Counted from the first letter of the stretch, positions 11,028 through 24,403 are shown. The stretch is DNA of 64,000 bases from Lamellibrachia columna (GCA_963662155.1 OY759266.1:90001-154000), one strand, 5' to 3'. Notes: generated from the sequence alone by a model not told the origin. Numbers and translations are program-made.

Positions 11028-11605
11028 GTTCCACTGGATCCCAGTACGATGGTGTTCTGTGGATCTTTTGTCCAGTCTATGGCTATCAGAAAGAGCAGTG
11101 GAGATAGCAAGCAGCCCTGTCGTACTCCAGTTCCAATCTGGAAGCCTTCTGAAACTTGTCCATTAAAGATGACATGACCAGTGAAACCTTCGTACATGTT
11201 CTTTATTAGGGTTACAAATTTTGTAGGTAAACCATAATGCCTCAGGAGCTTCCACAGAACTGTCCTATCTATACTATCAAATGCTTTTTCGAAGTCCACA
11301 AAGTTTATGTAAAGGGAGCTCTGCCATTCAATGCATTGTTCAACGATAATCCTGAGTGTAGCAATGTGATCTGTGCAGGATTTATCCTTTCTAAAGCCAG
11401 CTTGTTCCTTTCTTAGCTTCTTGCCAACTGTTTCTTGTATCCTATCCAGGATGATACGGCAGAGAATTTTACTGGGCACTGATAGAAGCATGATCCCTCT
11501 CCAGTTCTTACATTCACTGAGGTTCCCTTTCTTGGGGATTGTAACTAGCATACCTGTCTTCCATTCAGTTGGTATTTCCTCTTTATCCCAGATCTCATTT
11601 AGCAC
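11012..11605 (-). pseudogene. RTE reverse transcriptase, N-terminal part
   Basis: 197 open codons with IPTEWKTG, CKNWRGIMLLSVPSKIL, QAGFRKDKSC, FVDFEKAFDS and GVRQGCLLSPLLF, i.e. RT motifs 0 to 3. It runs out of frame before the ADD motif. Sequence from 11606 to 12345 continues the element (linker and endonuclease end) in several frames. Confidence 0.88.
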
Positions 11606-12345
11606 GCTGTATAAAACGTTTGTGGTGGCCCCAATATCAGCTTTTAAGACATCAGATTGTATATTGTCAATTCCAGGTGCTTTGAATCTGAATTGAATCT
11701 GGTGGAGGCCTATTCAAGATATCTTGGAAATATTCTTTCCAGCGTTGTAACTGTAAACATTCCTTAGTGAGAAGGTTTCCCTGTTTGTCCCTGATGGGGC
11801 GACTAGTGCTCTTGTTCTTCCCTGCTAGCTGTCTGGTGATCTTGTATAACTCTCTGGAGTTGTTTTGCCTAGCTGCGATCTCAGCGTCGTTTGCTAGTTT
11901 TTCGACATATGTTTTCTTGTCCCTCTTTGTCTTCTTTTTAACTGTTTTGTTTCTTTCCTGGTATTCCTGCTGCAGTTTTTTTTTCTTGTGTCATCTGCTT
12001 CCTTGTTGAGTTTCATTTTAGTCTCCCTCCTTGCCTCAATAGCTTCCCAGGTGTCGTCTGTAATCCAGTCCTTCCGCCTAGCTTCCCAGCAGCCTAGGAC
12101 TTGTTCACAGGTGTTTGTAATTGCATTCTTGCATCTTGCCCACTTTTCATCAATGTTTGTCCCTCTTCCAATGCTTGGAACCTGTTCCGTAGTGTGATTC
12201 CCAGTTCCTGTCGTATTTTAGTATTTTGAAGTTTTCTTATCTCAAACCTTCTTTGTACCTTGTTATCCGTCTTCTTCTTTGCTGCTAGCTTCATCCTAAA
12301 TTCACCCACAAGGAGGTGGTGGTCGGAGTTAATGACGGTACAGGC

Positions 12346-12885
12346 GAATATAATTATCATAACAATTTCTCGCACTCTCTGTACCCGTCCCCCTCTCTCT
12401 CCCTCACTGCTCCCCTCTCTCCGTCCCTCCCTCCCTCCACACCCCCGGCACTACTCTTACCTCACCGTTGCCGGTGATCGACCATTTGACTCCCCAATTT
12501 CAAGCTATTTGCTACAGCTCGGCCCGTAGGCCACCCCAGCCATTGAGCGAGAGGGATTATTGGTGCCGCGATAAACGACGCCAGCTGTTGGCCAGCTGCT
12601 GCCTGCTGCCGTCTCGGCCGACTCGAGAACGTGGGAACGCCAGCCCTGTTGCCATGGGTGACCATGCCACATTTTTTTTACTGGTTTCGCCAAATTTAGC
12701 TACGCGAACGCCATCCCGGAAGCCTTGTAATGAGGTCAACTACCTAAAATATTTCAATATGTAATACAAGTGTCTATAGTAAACACAGGCACTTGTTGTG
12801 TAGGAGTGGTAGGCGACTCGAGTCTGCTTACACTGGCGAGTACATGAGTGTGTCTGGAATGAATTATAAGAAAACAGGCTCCATA
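12346..12885. other. Unique region with a CT-rich tract
   Basis: CT-rich low-complexity tract at about 12365-12445, then GC-rich unique DNA with open frames below 100 codons in several frames. No family recognised. A degenerate mobile element or non-coding host DNA are both possible. Confidence 0.4.
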
Positions 12886-13412
12886 GCGATGTCATCAACA
12901 TAATACTCAGTCGATGTCATCAACATAATACATAGTCGATGTCATCAATATAATACTCAGTCGATGTCATCAACATAATACTCAGTCGATGTTAGCAACA
13001 TAATACATAGTCGATGTCATCAACATAATAAATAGTCGATGTCATCAACATAATAAATAGTCGATGTCATCAACATAATACACAGTCGATGTCATCAACA
13101 TAATACATAGTCGATGTCATCAACATAATAAATAGTCGATGTCATCAACATAATACATCAACATAATTACACAGTCGATGTCATCAACATAATACACATT
13201 CGATGTCATCAACACATACTCAGTCGATGTCATCAACACTTACACAGTTGATGTTATCAACACATATACAGTTGACGTCATCAACACGTACACAGATGAT
13301 GTCATCAACACTTACACAGTCGATGTCATCAACACATGTCCACAGTTAATATAATCAACACATACACATTCAATGTCATCAACACTTACACAGTCGATGT
13401 CATCAACATGCC
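12886..13412. repeat. 25-bp tandem repeat, about 21 copies
   Basis: Core GATGTCATCAACATAATAC then (A)TAGTC. The right half is more degenerate (CATCAACACATACACAGT). Confidence 0.9.
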
Positions 13413-13621
13413 TTTTAAACGCAATAAGATTTCTTTTTAATAGATGTAGTTTGGCACACAGACACAGGAGTTGAACTGGCTGGCTAGTGTCCCATGCCGC
13501 GTCCTATACAGATTAAATGGCCAACGAGGTCAGGTGAAAGACATCATATAATCGTTTGTCCTTAGACGTCGCTATGATCGCACCACGTATCTAGAATAAC
13601 GTCTCATATAACCAGTTAGAC
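13413..13621. other. Unique spacer
   Basis: No recognised feature. Confidence 0.4.
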
Positions 13622-13850
13622 CAGTGCCATGTATCACCAGATCAACATCACGTATAACCACATCAACGCCACGTATAGCCACACCAACGCCACGTATAAG
13701 CAGATCAACGCCACGTATAACCAGATCAACGCCACGTACAACTAGATCAACGCCACGTATAACCAGATCAACGCCACGTGTAACCAGGCCAATGTCACGT
13801 ACAACCAGATCAACGCCACGTATAACCAGACACACACCACGAATAATCAA
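13622..13850. repeat. 21-bp tandem repeat, about 11 copies
   Basis: Unit ACCAGATCAACGCCACGTAT plus one base. The unit is divisible by 3, so it is open on both strands; not a gene. Confidence 0.9.
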
Positions 13851-13964
13851 GCTCACACTTTACAACATTTTCGACCATATCACCCGGCAGTGTACACCTA
13901 ACAAGGGGGTATATACAACAATAGTAAACGCGAGCAGGGGACATGCTTAAAGAACTCACTCGTG

Positions 13965-14330
13965 TAAGCTCTTTACAACCCGGCCCTTCTCGAAACGAGT
14001 CGCTCTCTGTGGCAGATTGGCAGAAACACCGCTCTCTACAAACCCGCCCGTCTCGACACCAATCGCCCTCTGCGGCAGACTGACAGAAACACCGTTCTTT
14101 ACAACCCGCCCGTCTCGACACCAATCGCCCTCTGCGGCAGACTTACAGAAACACCACTCTTTTAACTCCTGCGTTAGCTCGAGATTGGGCTGTTTGGAGT
14201 ATAACTACTTGAGACTTGAGACTATAACCCCGCCCGTCTCGACACGAGTCGCCCTCTGCGGCAGACTGACAGAAACCCCCTCTTTACAACCCGCCCGTCT
14301 CGACACCAGTCGCCCTCTGTGACATACTAA
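13965..14330. repeat. 62-bp tandem repeat, 5-6 copies
   Basis: Unit contains TTTACAACCCGCCCGTCTCG and CGCCCTCTGCGGCAGACTGA. A diverged stretch at about 14160-14225 interrupts it. Confidence 0.85.
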
Positions 14331-14443
14331 CTAACAAATAAAACACTTACTCTCTCAGTTATGACTGGAAATGTATCACTGTGTCGTGTTCCTCTTTCCT
14401 GTGATCTCATTGTACTCGATATTTGATGCATAATGTCACTGTT

Positions 14444-14904
<461 letters not shown>

Positions 14905-17900
14905 AGGCTTGTGTGTCCCCATCGAGCATACATCCAAGGTATAACTGTATGTGATGACTATATACAAGTAAAAGGCTTGTGTGTCCCCATCGTGTATACA
15001 TCCAAGGTATAACCGTATGTGGTGACTATATACAAGTACAAGGGTCGTGTTTCCCCATCGAGTATACATCCAAGGTATAACTGTATGTGATGACTATATA
15101 CAATAACAAGGCTTGTGTGTCCCCATCGAGCATACATCCAAGGTATAACTGTATGTGGTGACTATATAAAAGTACAAGGCGTGTGTGCCCCATCGAGTAT
15201 ACATCCAAGGTATAACAGTATGTGGTGATTATATACAAGTACAAGACTTGTGTGTCCCCATCGAGTATACATCCAAGGTAAAACCGTATGTGGTGACTAT
15301 ATACAAGTACAAAGCTTGTGTGACCCCATCGAGTATACATCCAAGGTATGTGGTGACTATGTAAAAGTACAAGGCTTGTGTGTCCCCATCGAGTATACAT
15401 CCAAGGTATAACCGTATGCGGTGACTATATACAAGTACAAGGCTTGTGTGTCCCCATCGAGTATACATCCAAGGTATAACCGTATGCGGTGACTATATAC
15501 AAGTACAAGGCTTGTGTGTCCCCATCGAGTATACATCCAAGGTATAACCGTATGCGGTGACTATATACAAGTACAAGGCTTGTGTGTCCCCATCGAGTAT
15601 ACATCCAAGGTACAACTGTATTTGATCCCTTTATACAAGTACAAGGCTTGCGTGTCCCCATCGAGTATACATCCAAGGTATAACCATATGTGGTGACTAT
15701 ATACAAGTACAAGGCTTGTGTGTCCCCATCGAGTATACATCCAAGGTATAACTGTATGTGATGACTATATACAAGTACAAGGCTTGTGTGACCTCATCGA
15801 GTATACATCCAATGTATAACTGTATGTGGTGACTATATACAAGTACAAGGGTTTTGTGTCCCCATCGAGTATACATCCAAGGTATAAATGTATGTGGTGA
15901 CTATATACAAGTTCAAGGCTTGTGTGTCCCCATCGAGTATACATCCAAGGTACAACTGTATTTGGTCCCTATAAACAAGTACAATGCTTGTGTGTCCCCA
16001 TCGAGTGTACATCCAAGGTACAACTGTATGTGGTGACTATATACAAGTACAAGGCTTGTGTGTCCCCATCGAGGATACATCCAAGGTACAACTGTATGTG
16101 GTGACTATATATAAGTAAAAGGCTTGTGTGTCCCCATCAAGTATACATCCAAGGTATAACCGTATGTGATGACTATATACAAGTACAAGGCTTGTGTGTC
16201 CCCATCGAGTATACATCCAAGGTATAACCGTATGTGGTGACTATATACAAGTACAAGGCTTGTGTGTCCCCATCGAGGATACATCCGAGGTATAACTGTA
16301 TGTGGTCACCATATACAAGAACAAGGCTTGTGTGTCCCCTTCGAGTATACATCCAAGGTATAACTGTATGTGGTGACTATATAAAAGTACAAGGCGTGTG
16401 TGTCCCCATCGAGGATACATCCAAGGTATAACTGTATGTGGTGACTATATAAAAGTACAAGGCGTGTGTGTCCCCATCGAGGATACATCCAAGGTATAAC
16501 TGTATGTGGTGACCATATACAAGTAAAAGGCTTGTGTGTCCCCATCAAATATACATCCAAGGTATAACTGTATGTGGTGACCATATACAAGTACAAGGCT
16601 TGTGTGTCCCCATCGAGTATGCATCCAAGGTATAACTGTATTTGGTCCCTATAAACAAGTACAATGCTTGTGTGTCCCCATCGAGTGTACATCCAAGGTA
16701 CAACTGTATGTGGTGACTATATATAAGTAAAAGGCTTGTGTGTCCCCATCAAGTATGCATCCAATGTATAACTGTATGTGGTGACCATATACAAGTACAA
16801 GGCTTGTGTGTCCCCATCGAGGATACATCCAAGGTACAACTGTATGTGGTGACTATATATAAGTAAAAGGCTTGTGTGTCCCCATCAAGTATGCATCCAA
16901 TGTATAACTGTATGTGGTGACCATATACAAGTACAAGGCTTGTGTGTCCCCATCGAGTATACATCCAAGGTATAACTGTAAGTGGTGACTATATTAAAGT
17001 ACAAGGCGTGTGTGTGTCCCCATCGAGGATACATCCAAGGTAGAACTGTATGTGGTGACCATATATAAGTAAAAGGCTTGTGTGTCCCCATCAAGTATAC
17101 ATCCAAGGTATAACTGTATGTGGTGACCATATACAAGTACAAGGCTTGTGTGTCCCCATCGAGGATACATCCAAGGTATAACTGTATGTGGTGACCATAT
17201 ACAAGTACAAGGCTTGTGTGTCCCCATCGAGGATACATCCAAGGTACAACTGTATGTGGTTACCATATACAAGTACAAGGCGTGTGTGTCCCCATCGAGG
17301 ATACATCCAAGGTAGAACTGTATGTGGTGACCATATACAAGTAAAAGGCTTGTGTGTCCCCATCAAGTATACATCCAAGGTATAACTGTATGTGGTGACC
17401 ATATACAAGTACAAGGCTTGTGTGTCCCCATCGAGGATACATCCAAGGTATAACCGTATGTGGTGACAATATACAAGTACAAGGTTGTGTGTCCCCATCG
17501 AGTATACATCCAAGGTATAACTGTATGTGGTGACCATATACAAGTACAAGGCTTGTGTGTCCCCATCGAGGATACATCCAAGGTACAACTGTATGTGGTT
17601 ACCATATACAAGTACAAGGCGTGTGTGTCCCCATCGAGTATACATCCAAGGTATAACCGTATGTGGTGACCATATACAAGTACAAGGCTTGTGTGTCCCC
17701 ATCGAGGATACATCCAAGGTACAACTGTATGTGGTTACCATATACAAGTACAAGGCGTGTGTGTCCCCATCGAGTATACATCCAAGGTATAACTGTATGT
17801 GGTGACCATATACAAGTACAAGGCTTGTGTGTCCCCATCGAGTATACATCCAAGGTATAACTGTATGTGGTGACCATATACAAGTGCAAGGTTTGTGTGT

Positions 17901-18095
17901 CCCCATCGAGGATACATCCAAGCTACAACTGTGAGATAATCTGAAGTGCAAGTTGTTGTGTCCCCATCAAGTATACATCCAAGCTTCAACTGTCAGAGAA
18001 CCTTAAATACAAGGCTTGTATATGTCCCCATCGAGTATGTATCCAGTATCCATACTACAACTGTCAGAGAATCTTAAGTACAAGGCTTGTATGTA
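14905..18095. repeat. 68-bp minisatellite, about 46 copies
   Basis: Unit contains GTATGTGGTGACTATATACA, AGTACAAGGCTTGTGTGTCC and CCATCGAGTATACATCCAAG. Variants (GTGACC/GTGACT, GAGGATACA/GAGTATACA) cluster. The last 100 bp are degenerate copies that run up to the SINE. Many spurious open frames arise on both strands. Confidence 0.95.
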
Positions 18096-18097
18096 AA

Positions 18098-18428
18098 AGT
18101 TCTTATATAACGTTGTATCCAGTCCGTGGGACTGTTCAAAGCGCTTTACACTTCACCTCTTGCAGACCTGTTCATTCCAACGCCAAATCAACTTCCCTTG
18201 GTTGCATTCAGCCACGCTGCAATTACTGCACGAAGACTATTCGTTCACATATCAATCACTGTCTCTAGCCAGGTACTCATTTATACACAAAGAACTTTGG
18301 CAACGTGGACACACTTGCTCAAGCTTCGAAATGGCTGCAAGAGGATTCGAACCCGGATTCTCTCGATTGAGAGTCCGATGTTCTAACCTCTACGCCACCG
18401 CGCCCACACTGTGCCACCATCGATTGTA
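18098..18428 (-). mobile_element. SINE copy 2, near full length, tRNA-derived
   Basis: On the - strand: a pol III A-box-like GGTGGCGTAGAGGTTAG (18383-18399), a B box GGGTTCGAATCC (18343-18354), then the body (ATGAGTACCTGGC, GAACGAATAGTCTTCG, AATGAACAGGTCTGC, GTGTAAAGCGCTTTGAAC) and the tail TATATAAGAAC. The same body occurs at 6833, 40450 and 58391. I do not recognise a named family. Confidence 0.85.
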
Positions 18429-18459
18429 GTCCACATTGGTACGTTTCAACCGCCGCCTA

Positions 18460-19087
18460 GATGTTACAGTACTTAGTCTACGAGCCACGCGGCAACTCTG
18501 GAGTGAACCGCTCGAGCTGACGCCGACAAGTCAAACAGATGTTACAGTACTTAGTCTACGAGCCACGCGGCAACTCTGGAGTGAACCGCTCGAGCTGACG
18601 CCGACAAGTCAAACAGATGTTACAGTACTTAGTCTACGAGCCACGCGGCAACTCTGGAGTGAACCGCTCGAGCTGACGCCGACAAGTCAAACAGATGTTA
18701 CAGTACTGAGACTACGAGCCACGCGGCAACTCTGGAGTGAACCGCTCGAGCTGACGCCGGCAAGTCAAACAGATGTTACAGTACTTAGTCTACGAGCCAC
18801 GCGGCAACTCTGGAGTGAACCGCTCGAGCTGACGCCGACAAGTCAAACAGATGTTACTGTACTTAGTCTACGAGCCATGCGGCAACTCTGGAGTGAACCG
18901 CTCGAGCTGACGCCGACAAGTCAAACGGATGTTACTGTACTTAGTCTACGAGCCATGCGGCAACTCTGGAGTGAACCGCTCGAGCTGACGCCGACAAGTC
19001 AAACAGATGTTACTGTACTTAGTCTACGAGCCATGCGGCAACTCTGGAGTGAACCGCTCGAGCTGACGCCAACAAGTCAAACATATG
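18460..19087. repeat. 78-bp tandem repeat, 8 copies
   Basis: Highly similar copies with GATGTTACAGTACTTAGTCT and GAGTGAACCGCTCGAGCTGA. The unit is divisible by 3, so a frame of 26-residue repeats stays open across it. No start context, splice site or family supports coding. Confidence 0.92.
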
Positions 19088-19160
19088 TTAGGGCCGTCAC
19101 GCTGAACGCAGCCAGTCTGCTGACACGACTGTCTGTGAGACTACTACGTACTACGTCTGG

Positions 19161-19266
19161 CATATTGACTGAGCTCAGCATGTTGCTGGAGTAACATATT
19201 GACTGAGCTCAGCATGTTGCTGGAGTAACATATTGACTGAGCTCAGCATGTTGCTAGAGTAACATA
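19161..19266. repeat. 34-bp tandem repeat, 3 copies
   Basis: Copies of CATATTGACTGAGCTCAGCA with TGTTGCTGGAGTAA; nearly identical. Confidence 0.9.
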
Positions 19267-19570
19267 ATTCTTCTGGCTTCGCGCGTCACTTTGGTGTGAC
19301 TCATAGCAACAGTTCTCTATGTGTAAGTGTTGGTTATATATGGGTCAGTCCACAATTACAAGTTTGGTCACATTCCGGCGATCAGACTATATGTGTATAC
19401 ATATATATTCATACGCATGGTAGTTCCCCTAGTGAAGTTAATTATTCGCCGACGTCGCTTATGCCATTATCGCCGTAATTGCATCCGGCTTTATTCTGCG
19501 TTTTGAGTTTTTTCTTATAATGTTCCACTGGACTTCATTAAACTCGACAAACCGAACCGTATTATTTTGG
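19267..19570. other. Unique spacer
   Basis: Nothing recognised. Confidence 0.4.
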
Positions 19571-20760
19571 ACACGACATTAACGTTGTCTATATAGTCAC
19601 CACATTCACGTTGTATATATTCACCACATTCACGTTGTATATATTCACCACATTCACGTTGCATATATTCACCACATTCACGTTGTATATATTCACCACA
19701 TTCACGTTGCATATAGTCACCACATTCACGTTGTATATATTCACCACATTCACGTTGCATATAGTCACCACATTCAGTTTGCATATAGTCACTACATTCA
19801 CGTTGTATATATTCACCACATTCACGTTGCATATAGTCACCACATTCACGTTGTATATATTCACCACATTCACGTTGTATATATTCACCACATTCACGTT
19901 GCATATAGTCACTACATTCACGTTGTATATATTCACCACATTCACGTTGCATATAGTCACTACATTCACGTTGTATATATTCACCACATTCACGTTGCAT
20001 ATAGTCACCACATTCACGTTGTATATATTCACCACATTCACGTTGTATATATTCACCACATTCACGTTGCATATATTCACCACATTCACGTTGCATATAG
20101 TCACTACATTCACGTTGTATATATTCACCACATTCACGTTGCATATAGTCACTACATTCACGTTGTATATATTCACCACATTCAGTTTGCATATAGTCAC
20201 TACATTCACGTTGTATATATTCACCACATTCACGTTGTATATATTCACCACATTCACGTTGCATATATTCACCACATTCACGTTGTATATAGTCACCACA
20301 TTCACGTTGTATATATTCACCACATTCACGTTGCATATATTCACCACATTCACGTTGCATATAGTCACCACATTCACGTTGCATATAGTCACTACATTCA
20401 CGTTGTATATATTCACCACATTCACGTTGCATATAGTCACCACATTCAGTTTGCATATAGTCACTACATTCACGTTGTATATATTCACGACATTAACGTT
20501 GTCTATAATAGTCACCACATTCACGTTGTATATATTCACCACATTCACATTGTATATAATCACCACATTCACGATGTATATAATCACCACATTCACGTTG
20601 TATATATTCACAACATTCACGTTGTATAAAGTCACCACATTCACGTTGTATAAATTCATCACATTCACGTTGCATATAGTCACCACATTCACGTTGTATA
20701 TATTCACCACATTCACGTTGCATATAGTCACCACATTCACGGTGCGTAATATAGTCACCA
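19571..20760. repeat. 24-bp minisatellite, about 49 copies
   Basis: Unit CACGTTGTATATATTCACCA plus CATT, with TATATA or CATATA variants. 24 is divisible by 3, giving frames of over 380 codons on both strands with the same low-complexity repeat; none is a credible gene. Confidence 0.96.
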
Positions 20761-20761
20761 A

Positions 20762-22330
20762 TTAACTGTGTACTGTCGCAGTGTAATTAATTGTGCACTG
20801 TCGACTTGTAATTAATTGTGCATTGTCATTTTGTAGTTAATTGTGTTCTATCGTTTTGTAATTAAATGTGTAGTGTCGTCTTGTTGTTAACTGTGTAATG
20901 TCGTCTTGTGATTAACTGTCTACGGTCGTCTTTTAATTAACTGTGTACTGTCGTCTTGTTGTTAACTGTGTAATGTCGTCTTGTGATTAACTGTCTACGG
21001 TCGTCTTTTAATTAACTGTGTACTGTCGTCTTGTTGTTAACTGTGTAATGTCGTCTTGTGATTAACTGTCTACGGTCGTCTTTTAATTAACTGTGTACTG
21101 TCGTTTTGTTGTTACTGTGAATTGTCGTCTTTTAATTAATTGTGTACTATCGTCGTGTAATTAACTGTGCATTGTCGTCTTGTAATTAACTGTGTACTGT
21201 CCTTTTATAATTAACTGTGCATTGTCGTGTTGTAGTTAACTGTATTGTAGTTAACTGTGTACTGTCGTCTTGTGATTAACTGTGTACTGTTGTCTTTTGA
21301 TTAACTGTGTACTGTTGTCTTGTGATTAACTGTGTACTGTCGTCTTGCGATTAACTGTGTACTGTTGTCTTGTGATTAACTGTGTACTGTCGTCTTGTGA
21401 TTAACTGTGTACTGTCGTCTTGTGATTAACTGTGTAATGTCGTATTGTGATTAACTGTGTATTGTCGCCTTGTGATTAGCTGTGTATTGTCGTCTTGTAA
21501 TTAACTGTGTACTGTCGTCTTGTGATTAATTGAGTACAGTCGTCTTGTAATTAACTGTGCACTGTCGTCTTGTGATTAACTGTGCACTGTCGTCTTGTAA
21601 TTAACTGTGTAATGTCGTCTTGTGATTAGCTGTGTATTGTCGTCTTGTAATTAACTGTGTATTGTCGCCTTGTAATTAACTGTGCACTGTCGTCTTGTGA
21701 CTAACTGTGTATTGTCGTCTTGTAATTAACTGTGTATTGTCGTCTTGTAATTAACTGTGTATTGTCGCCTTGTAATTAACTGTGCACTGTCGTCTTGTGA
21801 CTAACTGTGTATTGTCGTCTTGTAATTAACTGTGTATTGTCGTCTTGTAATTAACTGTGTATTGTCGCCTTGTAATTAACTGTGCACTGTCGTCTTGTAA
21901 TTAACTGTGTATTGTCGTCTTGTAATTAACTGTGTATTGTCGTCTTGTAATTAACTGTGTATTGTCGTCTTGTAATTAACTGTGTATTGTCGTCTTGTAA
22001 TTAACTGTGTATTGTCGCCTTGTAATTAACTGTGCACTGTCGTCTTGTAATTAACTGTGTATTGTCGTCTTGTAATTAACTGTGTATTGTCGTCTTGTAA
22101 TTAACTGTGTATTGTCGCCTTGTAATTAACTGTGCACTGTCGTCTTGTGACTAACTGTGTATTGTCGTCTTGTAATTAACTGTGTATTGTCGTCTTGTAA
22201 TTAACTGTGTATTGTCGCCTTGTAATTAACTGTGTAATGTCGTCTTGTAATTAACTGTGTAATGTCGTCTTGTGATTAACTGTGTACTGTCGTCTTGTAA
22301 TTAACTGTGTAATGTCGTCTTGTGATTAGC
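20762..22330 (+). repeat. 25-bp satellite, about 62 copies (forward orientation)
   Basis: Unit TTAACTGTGTACTGTCGTCT plus TGTAA. Blocks of several units repeat as higher-order groups in the right half. The reverse complement of this satellite lies at 23590-24050. Confidence 0.95.
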
Positions 22331-22390
22331 CTGCCTGCCAGCCAGCCTACCTGGTGGCCTGCCTGCCTGGCTGCCTGGCTGACTATCTGT

Positions 22391-22441
<51 letters not shown>

Positions 22442-22460
22442 CTAGCCCCCCCCCCCCCCT
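22330..22460 (+). repeat. (CCTG)n microsatellite followed by a C-run
   Basis: CCTGCCTGCCTG tract, about 30 units counting imperfect ones, then a 13-base C run. A complementary (GGCA)n tract is at 24058-24185. Confidence 0.93.
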
Positions 22461-22550
22461 CCCCCAGCTTGCCAGCCAGCCAAAGCAGTGTGCAAGCGCA
22501 GAGAGCTATAATCGAGACGTGGCGCCCTCTGTCGAATGGACGCGGTCACG

Positions 22551-23570
22551 ATTAACAAGATTTAACAATATTTGCCATCCAAGCCAAAGGCCCAGATGGC
22601 AAGTGGACAAGGAAGCCATTGGCTTATCGAGAGTCCAACAATGTTCATCTACTTATAGCCCGCCCTCCTGAGATATGTGTCAACCTTGTTTTTAAACATA
22701 TTCACGCTGCTAGCAGTTACACAATCTGTAGACAATTTGTTCCATTCATTTATTGTCCTCTGTGAGAACGAGTGCTTCCTGATGTCCAATCTACATTGAT
22801 CCTTTACTAATTTTACCTCATGTCCTCTAGTTCTGCTATCCTTATTGAGTGAGAAAAACATATTTCTATCAATATTTTCATACCCATTCAATATCTTAAA
22901 AACTTCAATCTGATCTCCTCTTAACCTCCTTGTTTCTAGAGTTGTTAAACCACATTCTTTTAGGCGTTCTTCATAACCAAGGTCTCTCAGTTCTGGAATC
23001 ATTTCAGTTGCTCTCCTTTGTATGCGTTCAAGCGTATCTATATCCTTCTTACGATATGGTCTCCATGCTTGTATACAGTATTCTAAATGAAGTCTAACTA
23101 TTGCTTTATAAAGAGGTATAATTAACTTTTTTCCCTTGTATGTTATGTTTCTTCTAATCAATCCAAGAATTTTATTACCCTTTGAAGCTGCAATACCACA
23201 CTGCTCTGAAACTTTCATATCAGCGCTTATTGTTACTCCTAAGTCATTTTCTTTTACAGTAGTACCCAGAACAGTATCTCCCATTTTATAGTTTACATTC
23301 AAGTTCCCATGTCCTGTATGTAGACATTTACATTTCCCAAAATTGAACAACATCTGCCATTTCTCAGACCATTTCACTAATCTGTCTAGATCGTTTTGTA
23401 AATGTTGTTTATCACCATCAGTATTAACCTTTCTAAACAGTTTTGTGTCATCCGCAAATTTCAGTACGTTACTTGTTATACTGTCGTCCAAGTCATTGAT
23501 ATAAATTAAGAATAATATAGGTCCTAATACTGATCCTTGAGGTACCCCACTCAAAACCGATTTCCGATTA
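22551..23570 (-). mobile_element. CR1-type LINE, 3' third, 5'-truncated, with an almost intact reading frame
   Basis: On the - strand an open frame of 301 codons (23554 to 22649) covers the RT from SGVPQGSVLGPILF and FADDTKLFRKV through FNFGKCKCLHTGH, PLYKAIVRLHLEYCIQAWRP and ERIQRRATEMIP to the C-terminus. The tail includes CCATTGGCTT and ends in an AAATCTTGTTAAT-type terminal repeat. Better preserved than the other CR1 copies, but it starts inside the RT. Flanked by inverted copies of the 25-bp satellite. Confidence 0.9.
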
Positions 23571-23589
23571 ACTCGGCCTTGGGAAGAGT

Positions 23590-24050
23590 CGGCAGTATAC
23601 AGTTAACTAGAAGATGACAGTTCACAGATAATTACAAGACGACAGTACACAGTTAGCAATAAGACGACAGTTCACAGTTAACTACAAGACGACAGTACAC
23701 AGTTAGCAATAAGACGACAGTACACAGTTAGCAATAAGACGACAGTACACAGTTAACAATAAGACGACAGTACACAGTTAGCAATAAGACGACAGTACAC
23801 AGTTAGCAATAAGACGACAGTACACAGTTAGCAATAAGACGACAGTACACAGTTAACAATAAGACGACAGTTCACAGTTAACTACAAGACGACAGTACAC
23901 AGTTAGCTACAAGACGACAGTTCACAGTTAATTACAAGACGGTAGTACACAGTTCATTACAAGACGACAGTACATATTTCAGTACAAAACAACAGTATAC
24001 AATTCAGTGCAAGACGAAAGACATTTAATACAATACGACAGTACTCAGTT
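23590..24050 (-). repeat. 25-bp satellite, inverted copy (about 18 units)
   Basis: Unit AAGACGACAGTACACAGTTA plus ATTAC or GCAAT, the reverse complement of the satellite at 20762-22330. Confidence 0.93.
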
Positions 24051-24057
24051 CAGTACT

Positions 24058-24081
24058 CTGGCTGGCTGGCAAGCTGGGTGG

Positions 24082-24136
<55 letters not shown>

Positions 24137-24185
24137 TCAGTCAGTCAGGCTGGCATTCCGGGCAGGCAGGCAAGTAGGCAGGCAT
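24058..24185 (-). repeat. (GGCA)n microsatellite
   Basis: GGCAGGCAGGCA tract, reverse complement of the (CCTG)n tract at 22330. Confidence 0.93.
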
Positions 24186-24395
24186 ATACTGCAATTCTAG
24201 CTTTCATTTTTAATGTGGGCCAAAATGATGAACATCGTTTGTTATTGGTAGTATTTGTTTTATTTGTGGATAATGTATTGCAAATTCTAGGTTTAAATAA
24301 AAGAGGACAATCCAAATTGTGTTCCTACAAATATGGGTTTATTAAAATAAATGCTCGATCCAAGCCCCTTGGCTCTGGAAAACAGACCCGGCGTG
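24186..24395. other. Unique spacer
   Basis: AT-rich sequence; no recognised feature. Confidence 0.4.
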
Positions 24396-24403
24396 TGTTA
24401 CAA

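Larger units (their letters stand above)
10197..12345 (-). mobile_element. RTE-type (SR2-like) non-LTR retrotransposon, 5'-truncated
   Basis: From 5' to 3' on the - strand: the end of an endonuclease domain with the SDHH motif (near 12320), a linker, and a reverse transcriptase with QAGFRK, VDFEKAFDS, GVRQGCLLSP and LDFADDLALLS. The C-terminal part has LLYGCETWK, RRKWSWIGHTLRK, GKRRQGRP and a final VDALCS. The order and C-terminal motifs are those of RTE-clade elements such as schistosome SR2. The 3' end is a run of AAGT units (10197-10216 on the + strand), the usual RTE tail. The copy starts inside the endonuclease domain, so it was probably 5'-truncated at insertion. Confidence 0.9.

Noticed and set aside
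12468..12764. Possible small gene right of the RTE element
   Set aside because: Overlapping open frames on both strands in GC-rich DNA, no recognised domain, no splice sites of note.
18436..19194. 252-codon + frame with a 26-residue repeat
   Set aside because: The 78-bp unit is divisible by 3 and copies lack synonymous bias. Not recognised as any repeat protein; treated as a minisatellite.
19589..20765. Open frames of 384 and 390 codons on opposite strands
   Set aside because: They exist only because a 24-bp repeat without stops keeps frames open. The translation is a monotonous 8-residue repeat with no start context, splice sites or family.
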